Assembly (NCBI GenBank): GCA_013205085.1
Contig: JABMLH010000003.1
Coordinates: 1-64,000, forward strand
DNA from: Microbacteriaceae bacterium VKM Ac-2854
GTDB lineage: Bacteria > Actinomycetota > Actinomycetes > Actinomycetales > Microbacteriaceae
Length of the DNA: 64,000 bases
Direction: 5' to 3'
In this document: piece by piece, positions 1 to 8,997 of the stretch
Layout of the letters: every line of letters starts with the position of its first letter
Numbering within the stretch: position 1 is the stretch's first letter
Position numbers and translations under genes: made by a program
Notes under the pieces: model-generated
The model's input: only the letters and a program-made list of their open reading frames with translations
What the model was told of the DNA's origin: nothing
Database searches by the model: none

Positions 1-82
1 CCACAGACCCCACACCGGCATCGGCGGATCCACCCCAGCCAGCCGCGTCAGCGACAACAACGTCCCAGGGAACTACACCTAG
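1..82 (+). CDS. IS481-like transposase, C-terminal fragment (runs off window start)
   Basis: Reading from base 2, an open frame runs to a TAG at 80-82 and gives 26 residues, beginning HRPHTGIGGSTPASR and ending NVPGNYT. This matches my recollection of the extreme C-terminus of actinobacterial IS481-type DDE transposases (HRPHTALGG...GHYT). The rest of the gene lies before the window, so it cannot be judged intact. It suggests a mobile element lies immediately upstream of the metal-resistance pair. Confidence 0.55.
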   Translation, partial: HRPHTGIGGSTPASRVSDNNVPGNYT

Positions 83-150
83 GTCGCTACTCCCAGCCGC
101 TGGGCGTCCCTGAGTCGAGGCCGACTCCTCGCCGGGAGGGGTTCCGATAC

Positions 151-184
151 GTCAGCCAACGCTGTAAGGTCAGCGTATGCTGAC
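151..184 (+). promoter_or_regulatory. cmtR promoter with two overlapping CmtR-type operators
   Basis: A perfect inverted repeat GTCAGC-GTAT-GCTGAC lies at 169-184 and spans the start codon. A weaker copy, GTCAGC-CAAC-GCTGTA, lies 18 bp upstream at 151-166. A TAnnnT -10 box (TAAGGT) sits at 165-170, only six bases before the ATG at 177, so the message is probably leaderless. Repressor bound at both sites would cover the -10 and the start. That these are the CmtR operators is inferred from position. Confidence 0.55.
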
Positions 185-530
185 GATTGCCTCCCGAGTC
201 GATGTGATGAACCGGCTGGGCCGCGCGATGGCCGACCCGACGCGGTCGCGCATCCTGCTGACCCTGCTCGACGGCCCCGGGTACCCCGGAGCGCTGGCGC
301 GAGAACTCGAGCTGACCCGCTCGAACGTATCGAATCACCTGGCCTGCCTTCGCGGCTGCGGCATCGTCGCGGCCGTTCCGGAGGGCAGGTCGACCCGCTA
401 CGAGATCGCGGACCCGCATGTGAGCCGCGCGCTCGCGAGCCTGGTCGACGTGGTGCTGGCCGTCGACGACGGCCTCGACTGCGCGGATGACACGTGCGAT
501 GTTCCCCTGTGCTGCGGGAGTGGCGCATGA
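177..530 (+). CDS. cmtR: CmtR-type ArsR/SmtB metal-sensing repressor (Cd/Pb)
   Basis: A 117-aa winged-helix repressor of the ArsR/SmtB family. The closest relative I recognise is Mycobacterium tuberculosis CmtR, which releases its operator on binding Cd(II) or Pb(II). The recognition-helix region LTRSNVSNHLACLRGCG (residues 46-62) is nearly identical to CmtR. The known CmtR thiolate ligands are all present at the same numbers: Cys57, Cys61 and Cys102, with extra cysteines in the tail (DTCDVPLCC). The stop codon overlaps the start of the efflux gene by ATGA, so the pair is translationally coupled. Start: the ATG six bases after a -10 box, which suggests a leaderless transcript. Loss of repression by Cd or Pb is expected to induce both genes. 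Confidence 0.88.
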   Translation: MLTIASRVDVMNRLGRAMADPTRSRILLTLLDGPGYPGALARELELTRSNVSNHLACLRGCGIVAAVPEGRSTRYEIADPHVSRALASLVDVVLAVDDGLDCADDTCDVPLCCGSGA

Positions 531-1216
531 GCGCGACCGCGCCGACGCGCATCGTCCGGGTCCTCGGCCCGCAACGCAAACGCGTCCTGCGCCGTCGGAT
601 CCGCTGGATCGTCTTCGCAACGATCGGGTACAACCTCATCGAGGCGGTGATCGCCCTCGCGGCCGGAACCGTCGCATCCTCATCGGCGCTGATCGGCTTC
701 GGGTTGGACTCGATCGTCGAAGTGCTCTCCGCGGCCGCGGTCGCCTGGCAGTTCGCCGCCCCCGATCCGGAGAGGCGGGAGCGGCTCGCTCTGCGCGTGA
801 TCGCCTGGTCGTTCTTCGGGCTGGCCGCGTTCGTCACCATCGACGCCGCCCTCTCGCTGGCCGGGTTGCGCGAGCCGGATCACAGCCTGGTGGGCATCGC
901 GCTGGCAGCGGTGAGCCTGGCGGTGATGCCCGTGTTGAGCTGGGCCGAACGCCGCGCTGGGCGCGAACTCGGTTCGGCATCGGCTGTCGCCGACTCGAAG
1001 CAGACCCTGATCTGCTCCTATCTGTCCGCCGCGGTGCTCGCCGGGCTCCTGCTGAACAGCCTGCTCGGCTGGGGGTGGGCGGATTCGATCGCGGCCCTCG
1101 TCATCGCCGGATTCGCCGTGCGCGAGGGTGTCGAGGCCTGGCGCGGCGACGCCTGTGCGATGCCGGTGTCGGCGTTGACGGGGGAGCGGACGCTGCAGCA
1201 CGACGGCTGCTGCTGA
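527..1216 (+). CDS. cation diffusion facilitator-like heavy-metal efflux protein
   Basis: A 229-aa inner-membrane protein of the CDF superfamily. Metal-site motifs characteristic of the family are visible: FGLDSIVE in TM2 and ADSKQT with GWADSIAALV in TM5/TM6. About six membrane helices can be read. The protein ends soon after TM6 (EAWRGDACAMPV) and lacks the cytoplasmic C-terminal domain of classical CDFs, as in the short transporters often found next to CmtR-type regulators. The ATG at 527 overlaps the cmtR stop. A GTG 33 bases further upstream would add residues encoded inside cmtR and is less likely. The likely role is export of Cd, Pb or Zn under CmtR control. The substrate is inferred from context. 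Confidence 0.82.
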   Translation: MSATAPTRIVRVLGPQRKRVLRRRIRWIVFATIGYNLIEAVIALAAGTVASSSALIGFGLDSIVEVLSAAAVAWQFAAPDPERRERLALRVIAWSFFGLAAFVTIDAALSLAGLREPDHSLVGIALAAVSLAVMPVLSWAERRAGRELGSASAVADSKQTLICSYLSAAVLAGLLLNSLLGWGWADSIAALVIAGFAVREGVEAWRGDACAMPVSALTGERTLQHDGCC

Positions 1217-1217
1217 C

Positions 1218-1243
1218 CGCGGGCGGGGGTGTGCCCGCCCGCG
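1218..1243. terminator. bidirectional hairpin terminator
   Basis: A 10-bp GC stem (CGCGGGCGGG with CCCGCCCGCG, six-base loop) lies between two convergent genes ending at 1216 and 1261. It has no clear U-tract, which is common in high-GC actinobacteria. Confidence 0.55.
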
Positions 1244-1260
1244 TCGCGGCGGTGGCGGGA

Positions 1261-1995
1261 TCAGGCCGAGACGCCCCCCTTAGCCAGGGCGGAGACGGCA
1301 TCGGTGATGAACGCCGCGACCTCGGCCGGATGGGTCTGCATCACCAGGTGCGGTGCATCGATCTCGAGCACGGTGCGCATACCGGCGCGCTGGTAGCCGA
1401 AGCGCTCCACATCCGGGTTGATGGTGTGGTCGGCGCTGGAGACGATGCCGAAGGACGGCTTCGACTTCCAGGCGGCGACCGGCGCGTTCTCCCCGAAAGC
1501 CACGGCCGACAGCGGACGCTGCGAAACGGCGAGGACCCGGGCCTCTTCGTCGGGCACCCCGGCCGCGAACACGGCCGGGAACGCGTCGATCTTCACCGAT
1601 ACATCAGTTCCCGGCTCTGCGCCCTCGATCGGGTACGGCGCGTAGACGAGGTTCGCGGCGAGATCGGAGTCGGGGAAGCCGCCCTGCAGGGCGCCCAGGC
1701 TCTCGCCGACCTCCAGCGCGTAGGCCGAGACGTAGACGAGGCCGATCACGTTCGCCGCGACTCCGGCGACGGTGATCACCGCGCCGCCGTACGAATGACC
1801 GGCGAGGATGACCGGGCCGTTGATCTGCTCGACGAACGACCGGATGTACGCGGAGTCGCCGATCAGGCTGCGATTGAAAACGGGCGGCACGAGCACCTCG
1901 TAACCCTGATCGAGCAGGCGCAGGGTCACCGGTGCCCAGCTTGCGGCGTCGGCGAAGGCGCCGTGGACGAGAACGATGGTGGGCTTTTCGGTCAT
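1261..1995 (-). CDS. alpha/beta hydrolase (EstC / plant-methylesterase-like)
   Basis: A 244-aa soluble hydrolase. The N-terminus MTEKPTIVLVHGAFADAASW holds the HG oxyanion motif, and the nucleophile elbow is GHSYGG with Ser68. Asp189 and His216 are plausible partners, giving an apparently complete Ser-Asp-His triad. The overall look is that of the EstC/pyrethroid-hydrolase group, related to plant salicylate methylesterases. The substrate cannot be read from sequence. The ATG at 1995 starts exactly at the family motif; the open frame continues upstream without family resemblance. It is a single gene, convergent with the metal-efflux operon, and no regulator is obvious. Confidence 0.8.
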   Translation of the reverse strand: MTEKPTIVLVHGAFADAASWAPVTLRLLDQGYEVLVPPVFNRSLIGDSAYIRSFVEQINGPVILAGHSYGGAVITVAGVAANVIGLVYVSAYALEVGESLGALQGGFPDSDLAANLVYAPYPIEGAEPGTDVSVKIDAFPAVFAAGVPDEEARVLAVSQRPLSAVAFGENAPVAAWKSKPSFGIVSSADHTINPDVERFGYQRAGMRTVLEIDAPHLVMQTHPAEVAAFITDAVSALAKGGVSA

Positions 1996-2196
1996 GGCGG
2001 GGTCCTCACGATTCGGCGACCGCGTGCTGCGGATCGGCTCGGAAGCGACGATACGGATCCCGGACTCGGGCGGGCAGGCCCATCCGTCGACACCTTCTAC
2101 GACATCCGTCGAGGCGCGGGGGAGCGGTTCTCCCTCCGGCGTGGCGTCAGCGAATTGCGGGTGGAGTAATCGTCGGAACCGTGTCAGCCTGATCGG

Positions 2197-2742
2197 GTGC
2201 GACCACTGCGATATTCGATCAACGTCTCCCTCGACGGCTGCGTCGACCACCTCGCGGGACGCCCGGATGAGGAGTCGCACCGACACGCAGCGGAGACCGT
2301 CGCCCAGGCCGACGCGATCATCCTGGGCCGCACGACCTACGAGTTGATGGAGTTCTGGCGCACCGCGACGGACCTGCCGGCGTGGATGCGACCGTTTCAG
2401 GAAGCGATCACCGCAGCGAAGAAGTACCTGGTTTCGAGCACCCGAGAGCCCGACGGCTGGAACACCGAGGCGCTCACCGGCGACCCCGTCGAAGCAGTCA
2501 GGAAGCTGAAGGAGCAGCCGGGCGAGGGGCTGTACGTCGGCGGCGTCACGCTGCCTCGCGCCTTGGCCGAGGCCGGCCTCATCGACGAGTACGAGTTCGT
2601 TGTGTATCCGACGCTGGTGGGCCACGGACCTCGACTGTTCGAGGGCCTCACAGGTCCGCTCGAGCTCACCCACGTCGGCACGATCGAGTTCGCGTCGGGG
2701 GTTCGGGCCGAACGCTACGTGCCGGTGGCGAGAGCGGCCTGA
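2197..2742 (+). CDS. dihydrofolate reductase-family protein (RibD C-terminal domain)
   Basis: A 181-aa protein with the RibD_C/DHFR-like fold. It begins RPLRYSINVSLDGCVDH, then has ADAIILGRTTYELM (residues 42-55), a typical NADPH-site segment, and ends with EYEFVVYPTLVGHGPRLFEGL. Family members are NAD(P)H-dependent reductases of unknown substrate, often called dihydrofolate reductase family proteins. They are not necessarily true DHFR or riboflavin enzymes. The start is a GTG at 2197. The last 28 bases overlap the 3' end of the convergent flavodoxin gene. Confidence 0.8.
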   Translation: MRPLRYSINVSLDGCVDHLAGRPDEESHRHAAETVAQADAIILGRTTYELMEFWRTATDLPAWMRPFQEAITAAKKYLVSSTREPDGWNTEALTGDPVEAVRKLKEQPGEGLYVGGVTLPRALAEAGLIDEYEFVVYPTLVGHGPRLFEGLTGPLELTHVGTIEFASGVRAERYVPVARAA

Positions 2743-3248
2743 GCGACGAGTCCGCCCCAGGCGCGGGCGCGGGCGAGTTCGCCGACTTCGAGGTGGTTGT
2801 CGGTGTCGACGAGGAAGCTCATCGGGGCGGCGATGGAGCGCAGCCCGTGGCGACGCAGCTCGTGGTCGATGCGAGCGGACGCTGTGCCGCTGAGGATGCG
2901 GGGGATGTCGGTGCGGGTGTCGAACGCAGCCGCCATCGTGTTGCCGTGGGAAAGCGCGGCGAGCCACTCGCGAACGCCGGCATCGCCGGCGTGCTCGTCC
3001 AGGCGCAGATCGTGCTCCGGGTCGGCCGCCCACTTCGGCGCTTCGGCGCGGCTGCGCTGCAGCGACATCCCGTGAACGTGGGTGGGCCCACCGAGCAGCA
3101 GGAGGTCGAGGTCGTCGAGACTGTTCGCCGCTGCATCCGTGACGTTGCGGAGGGTGACGGCGAGGGTGTCCGCGAGACCGTCCCGGATGGCTTCGGCGAC
3201 GTGTCGGGTGTTGCCGAACATGGATTCGTAGACGACGAGAGCACGCAA
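2715..3248 (-). CDS. flavodoxin-domain protein
   Basis: A 177-aa flavodoxin-like protein. The N-terminal FMN phosphate-binding loop YESMFGNTRHVAEAI (residues 7-21) matches the T/S-x-T/N-G-x-T pattern of flavodoxins, and LLLLGGPTHVHGMSLQ lies in the flavin-contact region. It is likely a cytosolic FMN-binding electron carrier or a flavodoxin-fold oxidoreductase; the partner is unknown. Its 5' flank carries a four-copy 13-bp tandem repeat starting 20 bases before the start codon, so copy number could affect expression. The 3' end overlaps the convergent reductase gene by 28 bases. Confidence 0.83.
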   Translation of the reverse strand: MRALVVYESMFGNTRHVAEAIRDGLADTLAVTLRNVTDAAANSLDDLDLLLLGGPTHVHGMSLQRSRAEAPKWAADPEHDLRLDEHAGDAGVREWLAALSHGNTMAAAFDTRTDIPRILSGTASARIDHELRRHGLRSIAAPMSFLVDTDNHLEVGELARARAWGGLVAQAALATGT

Positions 3249-3267
3249 GGCGGGCCTTCCGGATCGA

Positions 3268-3319
3268 AGGGTGGCGGATCAGGGTGGCGGATCAGGGTGG
3301 CAGATCAGGGTGGCGGACG
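3268..3319. repeat. 13-bp tandem repeat, four copies
   Basis: The unit AGGGTGGCGGATC is at 3268-3280 and 3281-3293. The third copy (3294-3306) has one change and the fourth (3307-3319) is partial at its end. It lies between the flavodoxin gene (minus strand, start 3248) and the DUF1003 gene, in the presumed promoter/leader region of the former. Confidence 0.9.
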
Positions 3320-3423
3320 CCATCGCTTCGATCATGGGTCGACGCAGAGCCTCCGGGTAGGGCCGTTGGTCCCTCGCCTGGTATCGGGCGGTATCGGCGG
3401 TCGGCGGTCGTACGCTATGGCGC

Positions 3424-3870
3424 ATGACGAGTGGACACCTGCCTTCCTCCCGATTGACGTGGCACGAGAAGCACACGCGTTCTCTGACGTTCGGGGAGCG
3501 GTCGGCGGATGTGATGCGCAATTCGATGGGGAGCTGGCGGTTCGTGTTCGGCTTCGTCGCGTTCATGCTCGTCTGGGCGATGGTCAACTCGTTCTCGGCC
3601 GGGTGGGACGCGTACCCGTTCATCCTGCTGAACCTGTTCTTGAGCATGCTGGCCGGGCTGCAGGGCGCCATCCTGTTGATCGCGGCGAAGCGTCAGGACG
3701 GCATCGCGGCCGCGCTTGCGCAGCATGATTTCGACACGAATGTCACGGCGAAGGTCGACATCGAGGCGCTGCTGGAGATCAACCGGAACCAGGCCGTGCT
3801 GCTGGATGAGATGTGCGAGATGCTGCGGCGGATCGACGCTCGCCCCGGAGCAGTCGTGACGGTGCCGTGA
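3424..3870 (+). CDS. DUF1003 membrane protein
   Basis: A 148-aa protein with the DUF1003 pattern: a basic N-terminus, two membrane helices (about residues 40-58 and 64-86) linked by a short loop containing NSFSAGWDAYPFILLNLFLS, then LIAAKRQD and a cytoplasmic helix ending NQAVLLDEMCEMLRRID. The function of the family is unknown. A TAnnnT box (TACGCT, 3410-3415) is eight bases before the ATG, so a leaderless or near-leaderless transcript is plausible. The 3' end overlaps the convergent membrane-protein gene by 92 bases, which is unusually long. Confidence 0.82.
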   Translation: MTSGHLPSSRLTWHEKHTRSLTFGERSADVMRNSMGSWRFVFGFVAFMLVWAMVNSFSAGWDAYPFILLNLFLSMLAGLQGAILLIAAKRQDGIAAALAQHDFDTNVTAKVDIEALLEINRNQAVLLDEMCEMLRRIDARPGAVVTVP

Positions 3871-4306
3871 CCGGCCAGCCGCCAAGAATGCCGAAGAGGA
3901 GAACGAGCTGGAGGATGCCGCTGCCGAGGTAGAAGGCGTGCAGGATCGAGTAGCCCGGGAGCAGCGCCACTTCCACGTGGATCCAGATGACCATTCCCAG
4001 CGCGGCGACGACGCTGGCGGCGGGGAACCAACGGTTCCGGCGCAGTTGCAGGATTGCGGCGGTCAGTTGCGTGCCTCCGACGACGACGGCGAGGATCACC
4101 CCCGGAACGACGAAGTCCGAGAACGGTGAGCCGGCGAGCAGCGTCCGTGGCAGGCCGAGACCGTCGGCGAAGACGAGCCCGACACCGCCCCCGATAGCGG
4201 AGGCGGCGCTGAAAATCTGCACCGTCAGCAGCAGGATCTCGGAGCCGCGCCGCCGGCGAGAACCTGCCACGGTCGGCCACTCGTCTCGGAGACGTCCGGG
4301 GCTCAT
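3779..4306 (-). CDS. four-helix integral membrane protein, unknown function
   Basis: A 175-aa protein with an N-terminal basic stretch (SRRRR) followed by four hydrophobic helices at about residues 25-47, 62-84, 95-116 and 121-145. The C-terminal tail is Arg/Ser/Ala-rich and is encoded in the overlap with the DUF1003 gene. I do not recognise a named family. The gene is divergent from the universal-stress-protein operon. One of two inverted DevR-box-like sites (4465-4479) lies about 160 bases upstream of its start, so it could be a co-regulated member of the same stress response. Confidence 0.65.
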   Translation of the reverse strand: MSPGRLRDEWPTVAGSRRRRGSEILLLTVQIFSAASAIGGGVGLVFADGLGLPRTLLAGSPFSDFVVPGVILAVVVGGTQLTAAILQLRRNRWFPAASVVAALGMVIWIHVEVALLPGYSILHAFYLGSGILQLVLLFGILGGWPVTAPSRLLRGERRSAAASRTSHPAARPGSG

Positions 4307-4464
4307 ACGGCCGCGGCAATGTCGGTGGTGATCCAGCGCGTCGGGAGCGGATCGGGGGCGGTCGGCAACATCAGGGCTCTCTCATCGGCTCTCCTCGGCG
4401 TCGACTGCGGCTGCAGCTCATTCCGGGGATACCCGAAGGATGAGCGCGCAGCCTGCGCCGACCT

Positions 4465-4479
4465 AGGGCCGAACGTCCC
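4465..4479 (-). promoter_or_regulatory. DevR/DosR-box-like site, distal copy
   Basis: AGGGCCGAACGTCCC is the exact reverse complement of the site at 4533-4547. Read as GGGACGTTCGGCCC, it matches 11 of 14 positions of the mycobacterial DosR core GGGACTWWAGTCCC (consensus quoted from memory). It lies between two divergent genes beside a DevRS-like system. Binding is inferred. Confidence 0.5.
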
Positions 4480-4532
4480 GATCGATGACGCGCCGACCGT
4501 CGGCCCCGTGCGCCCGGGCTCGCGGGTGAAGC

Positions 4533-4547
4533 GGGACGTTCGGCCCT
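4533..4547 (+). promoter_or_regulatory. DevR/DosR-box-like site, proximal copy
   Basis: GGGACGTTCGGCCCT lies 68 bp downstream of its exact inverted copy and 69 bases before the start of the universal-stress-protein gene, a typical distance for an activator site. The rest of the 4307-4615 gap shows no other clear element. Confidence 0.55.
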
Positions 4548-4615
4548 GGCCCGGCTCACGGTCCGCAGTCCACGCTGGCGGTAGCCGGATCCGGCTGGGG
4601 TGAAAGGACTCTTCC

Positions 4616-6469
4616 ATGAATGCACAGCTCGTCGTCGGATGGGACGGTTCCGCTTCGGCGCGACGCGCGCTCGAATGGGCTCTCCGACAGGACGCCGACG
4701 CGATCCTGTTGGTCGAGGTGGTCGACGGCCTGGACCCGCTGGGTGGCTGGGACGTGGGGGATGACCCGCGCGCCGACGGCGCCGTTTCGTTGGAACTCGC
4801 AGCCGCGGACGCGATCCGAAGCCACCCCGGCGCGGTCGTGACCACCCGCGTCGTCACGGGCGACCCGTTGTCGGAACTCGCCCGTCTCGCGGGCCCGGAT
4901 TCGCTGCTCGTCGTCGGGGATCGTCAGCGCACGATGCTGCGCTTCCGAGCCGGATGGAGCCTGGGCGCCCGACTGACCGCGATCGCGGCCGGCCCGGTCG
5001 CGATCATCGCGCCGGACCCTGCGCCGGATGCGTCCGGGGTCGTGGTCGGGATCGATGATTCCGACGACGCCCGCTCCGCGCTCGTGTTCGCCGCCGCGTG
5101 GGCCGCCCACTTCGGCGAGACGTTGCACGTCGTGCACGCCTGGCATGTCCCGTTCCTCTGGCACGACCGCGGGATGCCGCCGGCGGAGTTCCTCGCCGAG
5201 CTGCAGGCGCAGCACGCGCAGGTCCTCGCCGACGCCGTCGCCGAGGCGCGCCGTGTGCATCCGGAGCTGGACGTCGTCGGCGCGAACGTCGACGGCACGG
5301 CCGCCCGCGCCCTGCTGAACGCCTCCGTCGGCCGGTCCCTGCTGGTGGTGGGCGACGGCGGCACGACGGCAATCGACCGGATGCTGCTGGCGTCCGTCAG
5401 CCACGACATCCTGCTCAATCTGTCCATCCCGACCGTCATCGTCGGCCTACACGCGACCAGCGTTCCCGCCGTTCCGGTGCAGTCTCCGGACGGGGCTCTC
5501 GGCGTCACGGTGGCGGACTCCGTCCCGGATCCCGCTGTGGTGCCCCCCGCCCACACCATCGTCGGATGGGATGGCAGCCTGCCGTCGCGTTCGGCGCTGG
5601 AGTGGGCGGTCGCCCGCGAACGCTCCCGCCGCGGCCTGGTCGAGGTCGTGATGATCGCCGATGAGTCGGTCGCGGTACCGGACTCGGCCGCGGCCGCATC
5701 GGCCGTCGGCTTCGATGAGCGGGCCGTCGAGCGGCTGCTGGATCAGGTGCGCCGCACTGCTCCCGATGTCGCCGTCCGCGGTCGCGTCGTGCGCGGCTTC
5801 GTTCTGCAGACCCTCGCGGAACTCACCCGCCCCGGCTGTCTGCTCGTGCTGGGCACAGAGGACCGCGAAGGTCCGCGGCTGCGTTTCGACCTCTCCGTTG
5901 GCGCCCATCTGGCGGCACTGGCCCATGGACCGATCGCGATCATTCCGCGCACCGTCGATGCGACCCTCGTCGGCGTCGCGGTCGGTGTGGATGCCTCAGA
6001 GCTCGCGAACGCGGCGATCCTGGTCGCCGCGGCGGAAGCCGAGCGGCGCAGTGAAACGCTGCACCTCGTGCACGCCTGGGTGGAACCGACTCTCTACGAG
6101 AGCACCTACCTGCTCGACGTCGAGTTCCTCGCCGCGCTCGAGGCCGAACACCACCGCATCCTCGTCGCCGCCGAGCTCTTCGCGCGGACCAGCTATCCGA
6201 CGCTGCTGATCGAGACGCACCTCGTGTTCGGCGACCCGGCGCGCGCGCTCACCGAGCTGACGCCGCGTCCCGCGATGATCGTCGTCGGCACCCGCGGACT
6301 CACCGGCTGGCGCCGCGTGCTGCTGGGCTCGGTCAGCCATCAGCTGGTGCTGAACCTGACGGTACCGCTCATCATCGTCGGGGCTTCGTCGGCCCCCCAT
6401 CCTGACATTCCCGAAGAGCCCGAGTCACGAGCAGAAGCGACCGGTATGAAGGAAGAGGCGTTCGTATGA
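4616..6469 (+). CDS. four-domain universal stress protein
   Basis: A 617-aa protein made of four UspA-like domains, about residues 1-138, 140-280, 312-447 and 448-600. Domains 2 and 4 keep recognisable ATP-binding ends: [20 protein letters not shown], and [20 protein letters not shown] with G-x2-G-x9-G-S. Domains 1 and 3 have the fold pattern, but the glycine loop is lost ([30 protein letters not shown]). The order degenerate-canonical-degenerate-canonical suggests duplication of a two-domain Usp. Known USPs bind ATP and act in dormancy or stress survival. An AAAGGA ribosome site precedes the ATG. The stop overlaps the phosphoketolase start by ATGA, so the two are coupled, and two DevR-box-like sites lie upstream. 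Confidence 0.85.
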   Translation: MNAQLVVGWDGSASARRALEWALRQDADAILLVEVVDGLDPLGGWDVGDDPRADGAVSLELAAADAIRSHPGAVVTTRVVTGDPLSELARLAGPDSLLVVGDRQRTMLRFRAGWSLGARLTAIAAGPVAIIAPDPAPDASGVVVGIDDSDDARSALVFAAAWAAHFGETLHVVHAWHVPFLWHDRGMPPAEFLAELQAQHAQVLADAVAEARRVHPELDVVGANVDGTAARALLNASVGRSLLVVGDGGTTAIDRMLLASVSHDILLNLSIPTVIVGLHATSVPAVPVQSPDGALGVTVADSVPDPAVVPPAHTIVGWDGSLPSRSALEWAVARERSRRGLVEVVMIADESVAVPDSAAAASAVGFDERAVERLLDQVRRTAPDVAVRGRVVRGFVLQTLAELTRPGCLLVLGTEDREGPRLRFDLSVGAHLAALAHGPIAIIPRTVDATLVGVAVGVDASELANAAILVAAAEAERRSETLHLVHAWVEPTLYESTYLLDVEFLAALEAEHHRILVAAELFARTSYPTLLIETHLVFGDPARALTELTPRPAMIVVGTRGLTGWRRVLLGSVSHQLVLNLTVPLIIVGASSAPHPDIPEEPESRAEATGMKEEAFV

Positions 6470-8997
6470 CGATCCTCGGACATCCCGTCAGCACCCGCAC
6501 CCCGCCCGCCGCCTGGCCGGCGCGGCCGGTCGAGCTTCTCGCACGTCGGACGGTGGATGAGCTGGACGCATGGTGGCGGGCGGCGAACTACCTCTCGATC
6601 GGACAGATCTACCTCCTCGACAACCCGCTGCTGCGTGAGCCGCTCACGGCCGCGCACATCAAACCGCGGCTGCTGGGCCACTGGGGCACGACGCCGGGGC
6701 TGAACTTCATCTACGCACACCTGAACCGGGTGATCCGCGACCGCGATCTGAACGCGATATTCATCACCGGTCCCGGGCACGGCGGGCCGGGTATGGTCGC
6801 GAACACCTACCTCGACGGTACCTACAGCGAGGTCTATGGAGACATCGACCGATCGACCGATGGCGTGCGAAAGCTGTTCCGGCAGTTCTCCTTCCCCGGA
6901 GGCATCCCCAGCCACGTCGCCCCCGAAACTCCCGGTTCCATCCACGAAGGCGGCGAGCTGGGCTACTCCCTCTCGCATGCCTACGGCGCCGTCTTCGACA
7001 ATCCTGCTCTCCTGGTCGCCGCCGTCGTCGGTGACGGTGAGGCGGAGACCGGCCCGTTGGCGACGAGTTGGCACTCGAATAAGTTCATCGACCCGCTGCA
7101 CGACGGCGTCGTGCTGCCGATCCTGCACCTCAACGGCTACAAGATCGCCAACCCCACCGTCCTTGCCCGCATCCCCGAGAAGGAGCTGGAGCAGCTGATG
7201 CGCGGCTACGGGCACACCCCGTACCTCGTCTCGGGCGGCTTCGCCGGCGAAGACCCCCGCGACGTGCACCGCCGCCTCGCAACCGCGATGGATCAGGCGT
7301 TGAATCAGATCGCGCAGATCAAGGCCGACGCCGCCACCGGGCGACTCGACGGCCGCCCGGCGTGGCCGATGATCATCCTGCGCACCCCCAAGGGCTGGAC
7401 CTGCCCGGCATTCATCGACGGCCTACCGGCCGAGAACAGCTGGCGCTCCCACCAGGTCCCGCTCGCGAACGTCCGCGACACTCCCGCGCACATCGCGGTC
7501 CTCGAGGAGTGGCTGCGCTCGTACCGTCCCGAGGAACTCTTCGACGACGAGGGCGCCATGGTCCCGCTGGTGACCGCCCTCGCCCCCAACGGTGCGCGAC
7601 GGATGAGCGCGAACCCCGTCGCGAACGGCGGGCTGCTGCGTCGGCCCCTGCACCTCCCGGATTTCCGCGACTACGCGGTCGATGTGCCGACCCCGGGCGC
7701 GACGACGAGTTCCGCGACGGGCGTGCTGGGCACGTGGCTGCGGGATGTCATCGTCGCGAACCCGCACGACTTCCGCATCTTCGGACCCGACGAGACCGCC
7801 TCCAACCGGCTGCAGGCCGTGTTCCAGGTGACCGACAAGCAGTGGGATGCGCAGGTGCGCGACGTCGACATGGACAACCACCTCGCCCGCTCCGGCCGCG
7901 TGGTGGAGATGCTCTCCGAGCATCAGTGCGAGGGCTGGCTGGAGGGGTACCTGCTCACCGGTCGGCACGGGCTGATCAATTCGTACGAGGCGTTCATCCA
8001 CATCGTCGATTCGATGTTCAACCAGCACGCCAAGTGGCTCAAATCCTCCCGCGCCATCCCGTGGCGGGCGCCGATCGCGTCGCTGAACTACCTGCTCAGC
8101 TCCCACGTCTGGCGGCAGGACCACAACGGCGCCTCGCACCAAGACCCCGGCTTCATCGACCACGTCGTGAACAAAAAAGCCGACATCGTCCGGGTCTACC
8201 TCCCGTTCGACGCGAACACGCTGCTCTCCACCTACGACCACTGCCTGCGGTCGGTCGACTACATCAACGTCGTCGTCGCCGGGAAGCAGCAGGAAGCGAA
8301 CTGGCTCTCCATGCCGGACGCGATCGAGCACTGCACCCGCGGCCTGGGCATCTTCAACTGGGCCGGATCCGAACGGCCTGGTCAGGAACCGGATGTGGTC
8401 CTCGCCTGCGCCGGCGACGTGCCCACCCTCGAGGTGCTCGCCGCGGCGATGCTGCTGCGCGCAGAGATCCCGACGCTGAGGGTGCGGGTCGTGAACGTCG
8501 TGGACCTGATGCGACTCCAGAGCGAGGGCCAGCATCCGCACGGCCTCCCGGACGCGGAATACGACGCGATCTTCACCTCCGACAAGCCGGTGATCTTCGC
8601 GTACCACGGTTATCCGTGGCTGATCCACCGGCTCACCTACCGCCGCAGCGGGCACGCGAACCTGCACGTGCGCGGCTTCATCGAAGAAGGCACCACCACG
8701 ACTCCGTTCGACATGGTGATGCTGAACGAGCTGGACCGGTACCGGCTGGTCATCGACGTCCTCGACCGCGTCCCGGGCCTCGCCGCTCGCGAGGCGCTGC
8801 TGCGGCAGCGGATGCAGGACGCGCGGGTTGAAGCGCGCGCATACACCCGCGCGTACGGCACCGACATCCCCGTCGTCGCCGACTGGAGCTGGACCGGCAG
8901 CGGCCCGCAGGGAGCGAGCTACCACCTCATCGACGTCCGAGACGATGAGCACCCCCACGATCGGGGCGCCGTTGAGCGCGCCGCCACGCTTCAGTGA
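6466..8997 (+). CDS. xfp: xylulose-5-phosphate/fructose-6-phosphate phosphoketolase
   Basis: An 843-aa thiamine-diphosphate enzyme that cleaves xylulose-5-P and/or fructose-6-P with phosphate to acetyl-P plus a C3 or C4 sugar phosphate. Family signatures are plain: TGPGHGGPG near residue 104, [19 protein letters not shown] at about 189-207 (ThDP/Mg site), and [13 protein letters not shown] at about 550-562. The N-terminal sequence [15 protein letters not shown] and [11 protein letters not shown] are also typical. The length is slightly above the usual 790-830 aa. It sits second in an operon with the stress protein. Acetyl-P could yield ATP through acetate kinase without respiration, which fits a low-oxygen role. 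Whether it uses F6P as well as X5P cannot be decided here. Confidence 0.95.
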   Translation: MTILGHPVSTRTPPAAWPARPVELLARRTVDELDAWWRAANYLSIGQIYLLDNPLLREPLTAAHIKPRLLGHWGTTPGLNFIYAHLNRVIRDRDLNAIFITGPGHGGPGMVANTYLDGTYSEVYGDIDRSTDGVRKLFRQFSFPGGIPSHVAPETPGSIHEGGELGYSLSHAYGAVFDNPALLVAAVVGDGEAETGPLATSWHSNKFIDPLHDGVVLPILHLNGYKIANPTVLARIPEKELEQLMRGYGHTPYLVSGGFAGEDPRDVHRRLATAMDQALNQIAQIKADAATGRLDGRPAWPMIILRTPKGWTCPAFIDGLPAENSWRSHQVPLANVRDTPAHIAVLEEWLRSYRPEELFDDEGAMVPLVTALAPNGARRMSANPVANGGLLRRPLHLPDFRDYAVDVPTPGATTSSATGVLGTWLRDVIVANPHDFRIFGPDETASNRLQAVFQVTDKQWDAQVRDVDMDNHLARSGRVVEMLSEHQCEGWLEGYLLTGRHGLINSYEAFIHIVDSMFNQHAKWLKSSRAIPWRAPIASLNYLLSSHVWRQDHNGASHQDPGFIDHVVNKKADIVRVYLPFDANTLLSTYDHCLRSVDYINVVVAGKQQEANWLSMPDAIEHCTRGLGIFNWAGSERPGQEPDVVLACAGDVPTLEVLAAAMLLRAEIPTLRVRVVNVVDLMRLQSEGQHPHGLPDAEYDAIFTSDKPVIFAYHGYPWLIHRLTYRRSGHANLHVRGFIEEGTTTTPFDMVMLNELDRYRLVIDVLDRVPGLAAREALLRQRMQDARVEARAYTRAYGTDIPVVADWSWTGSGPQGASYHLIDVRDDEHPHDRGAVERAATLQ

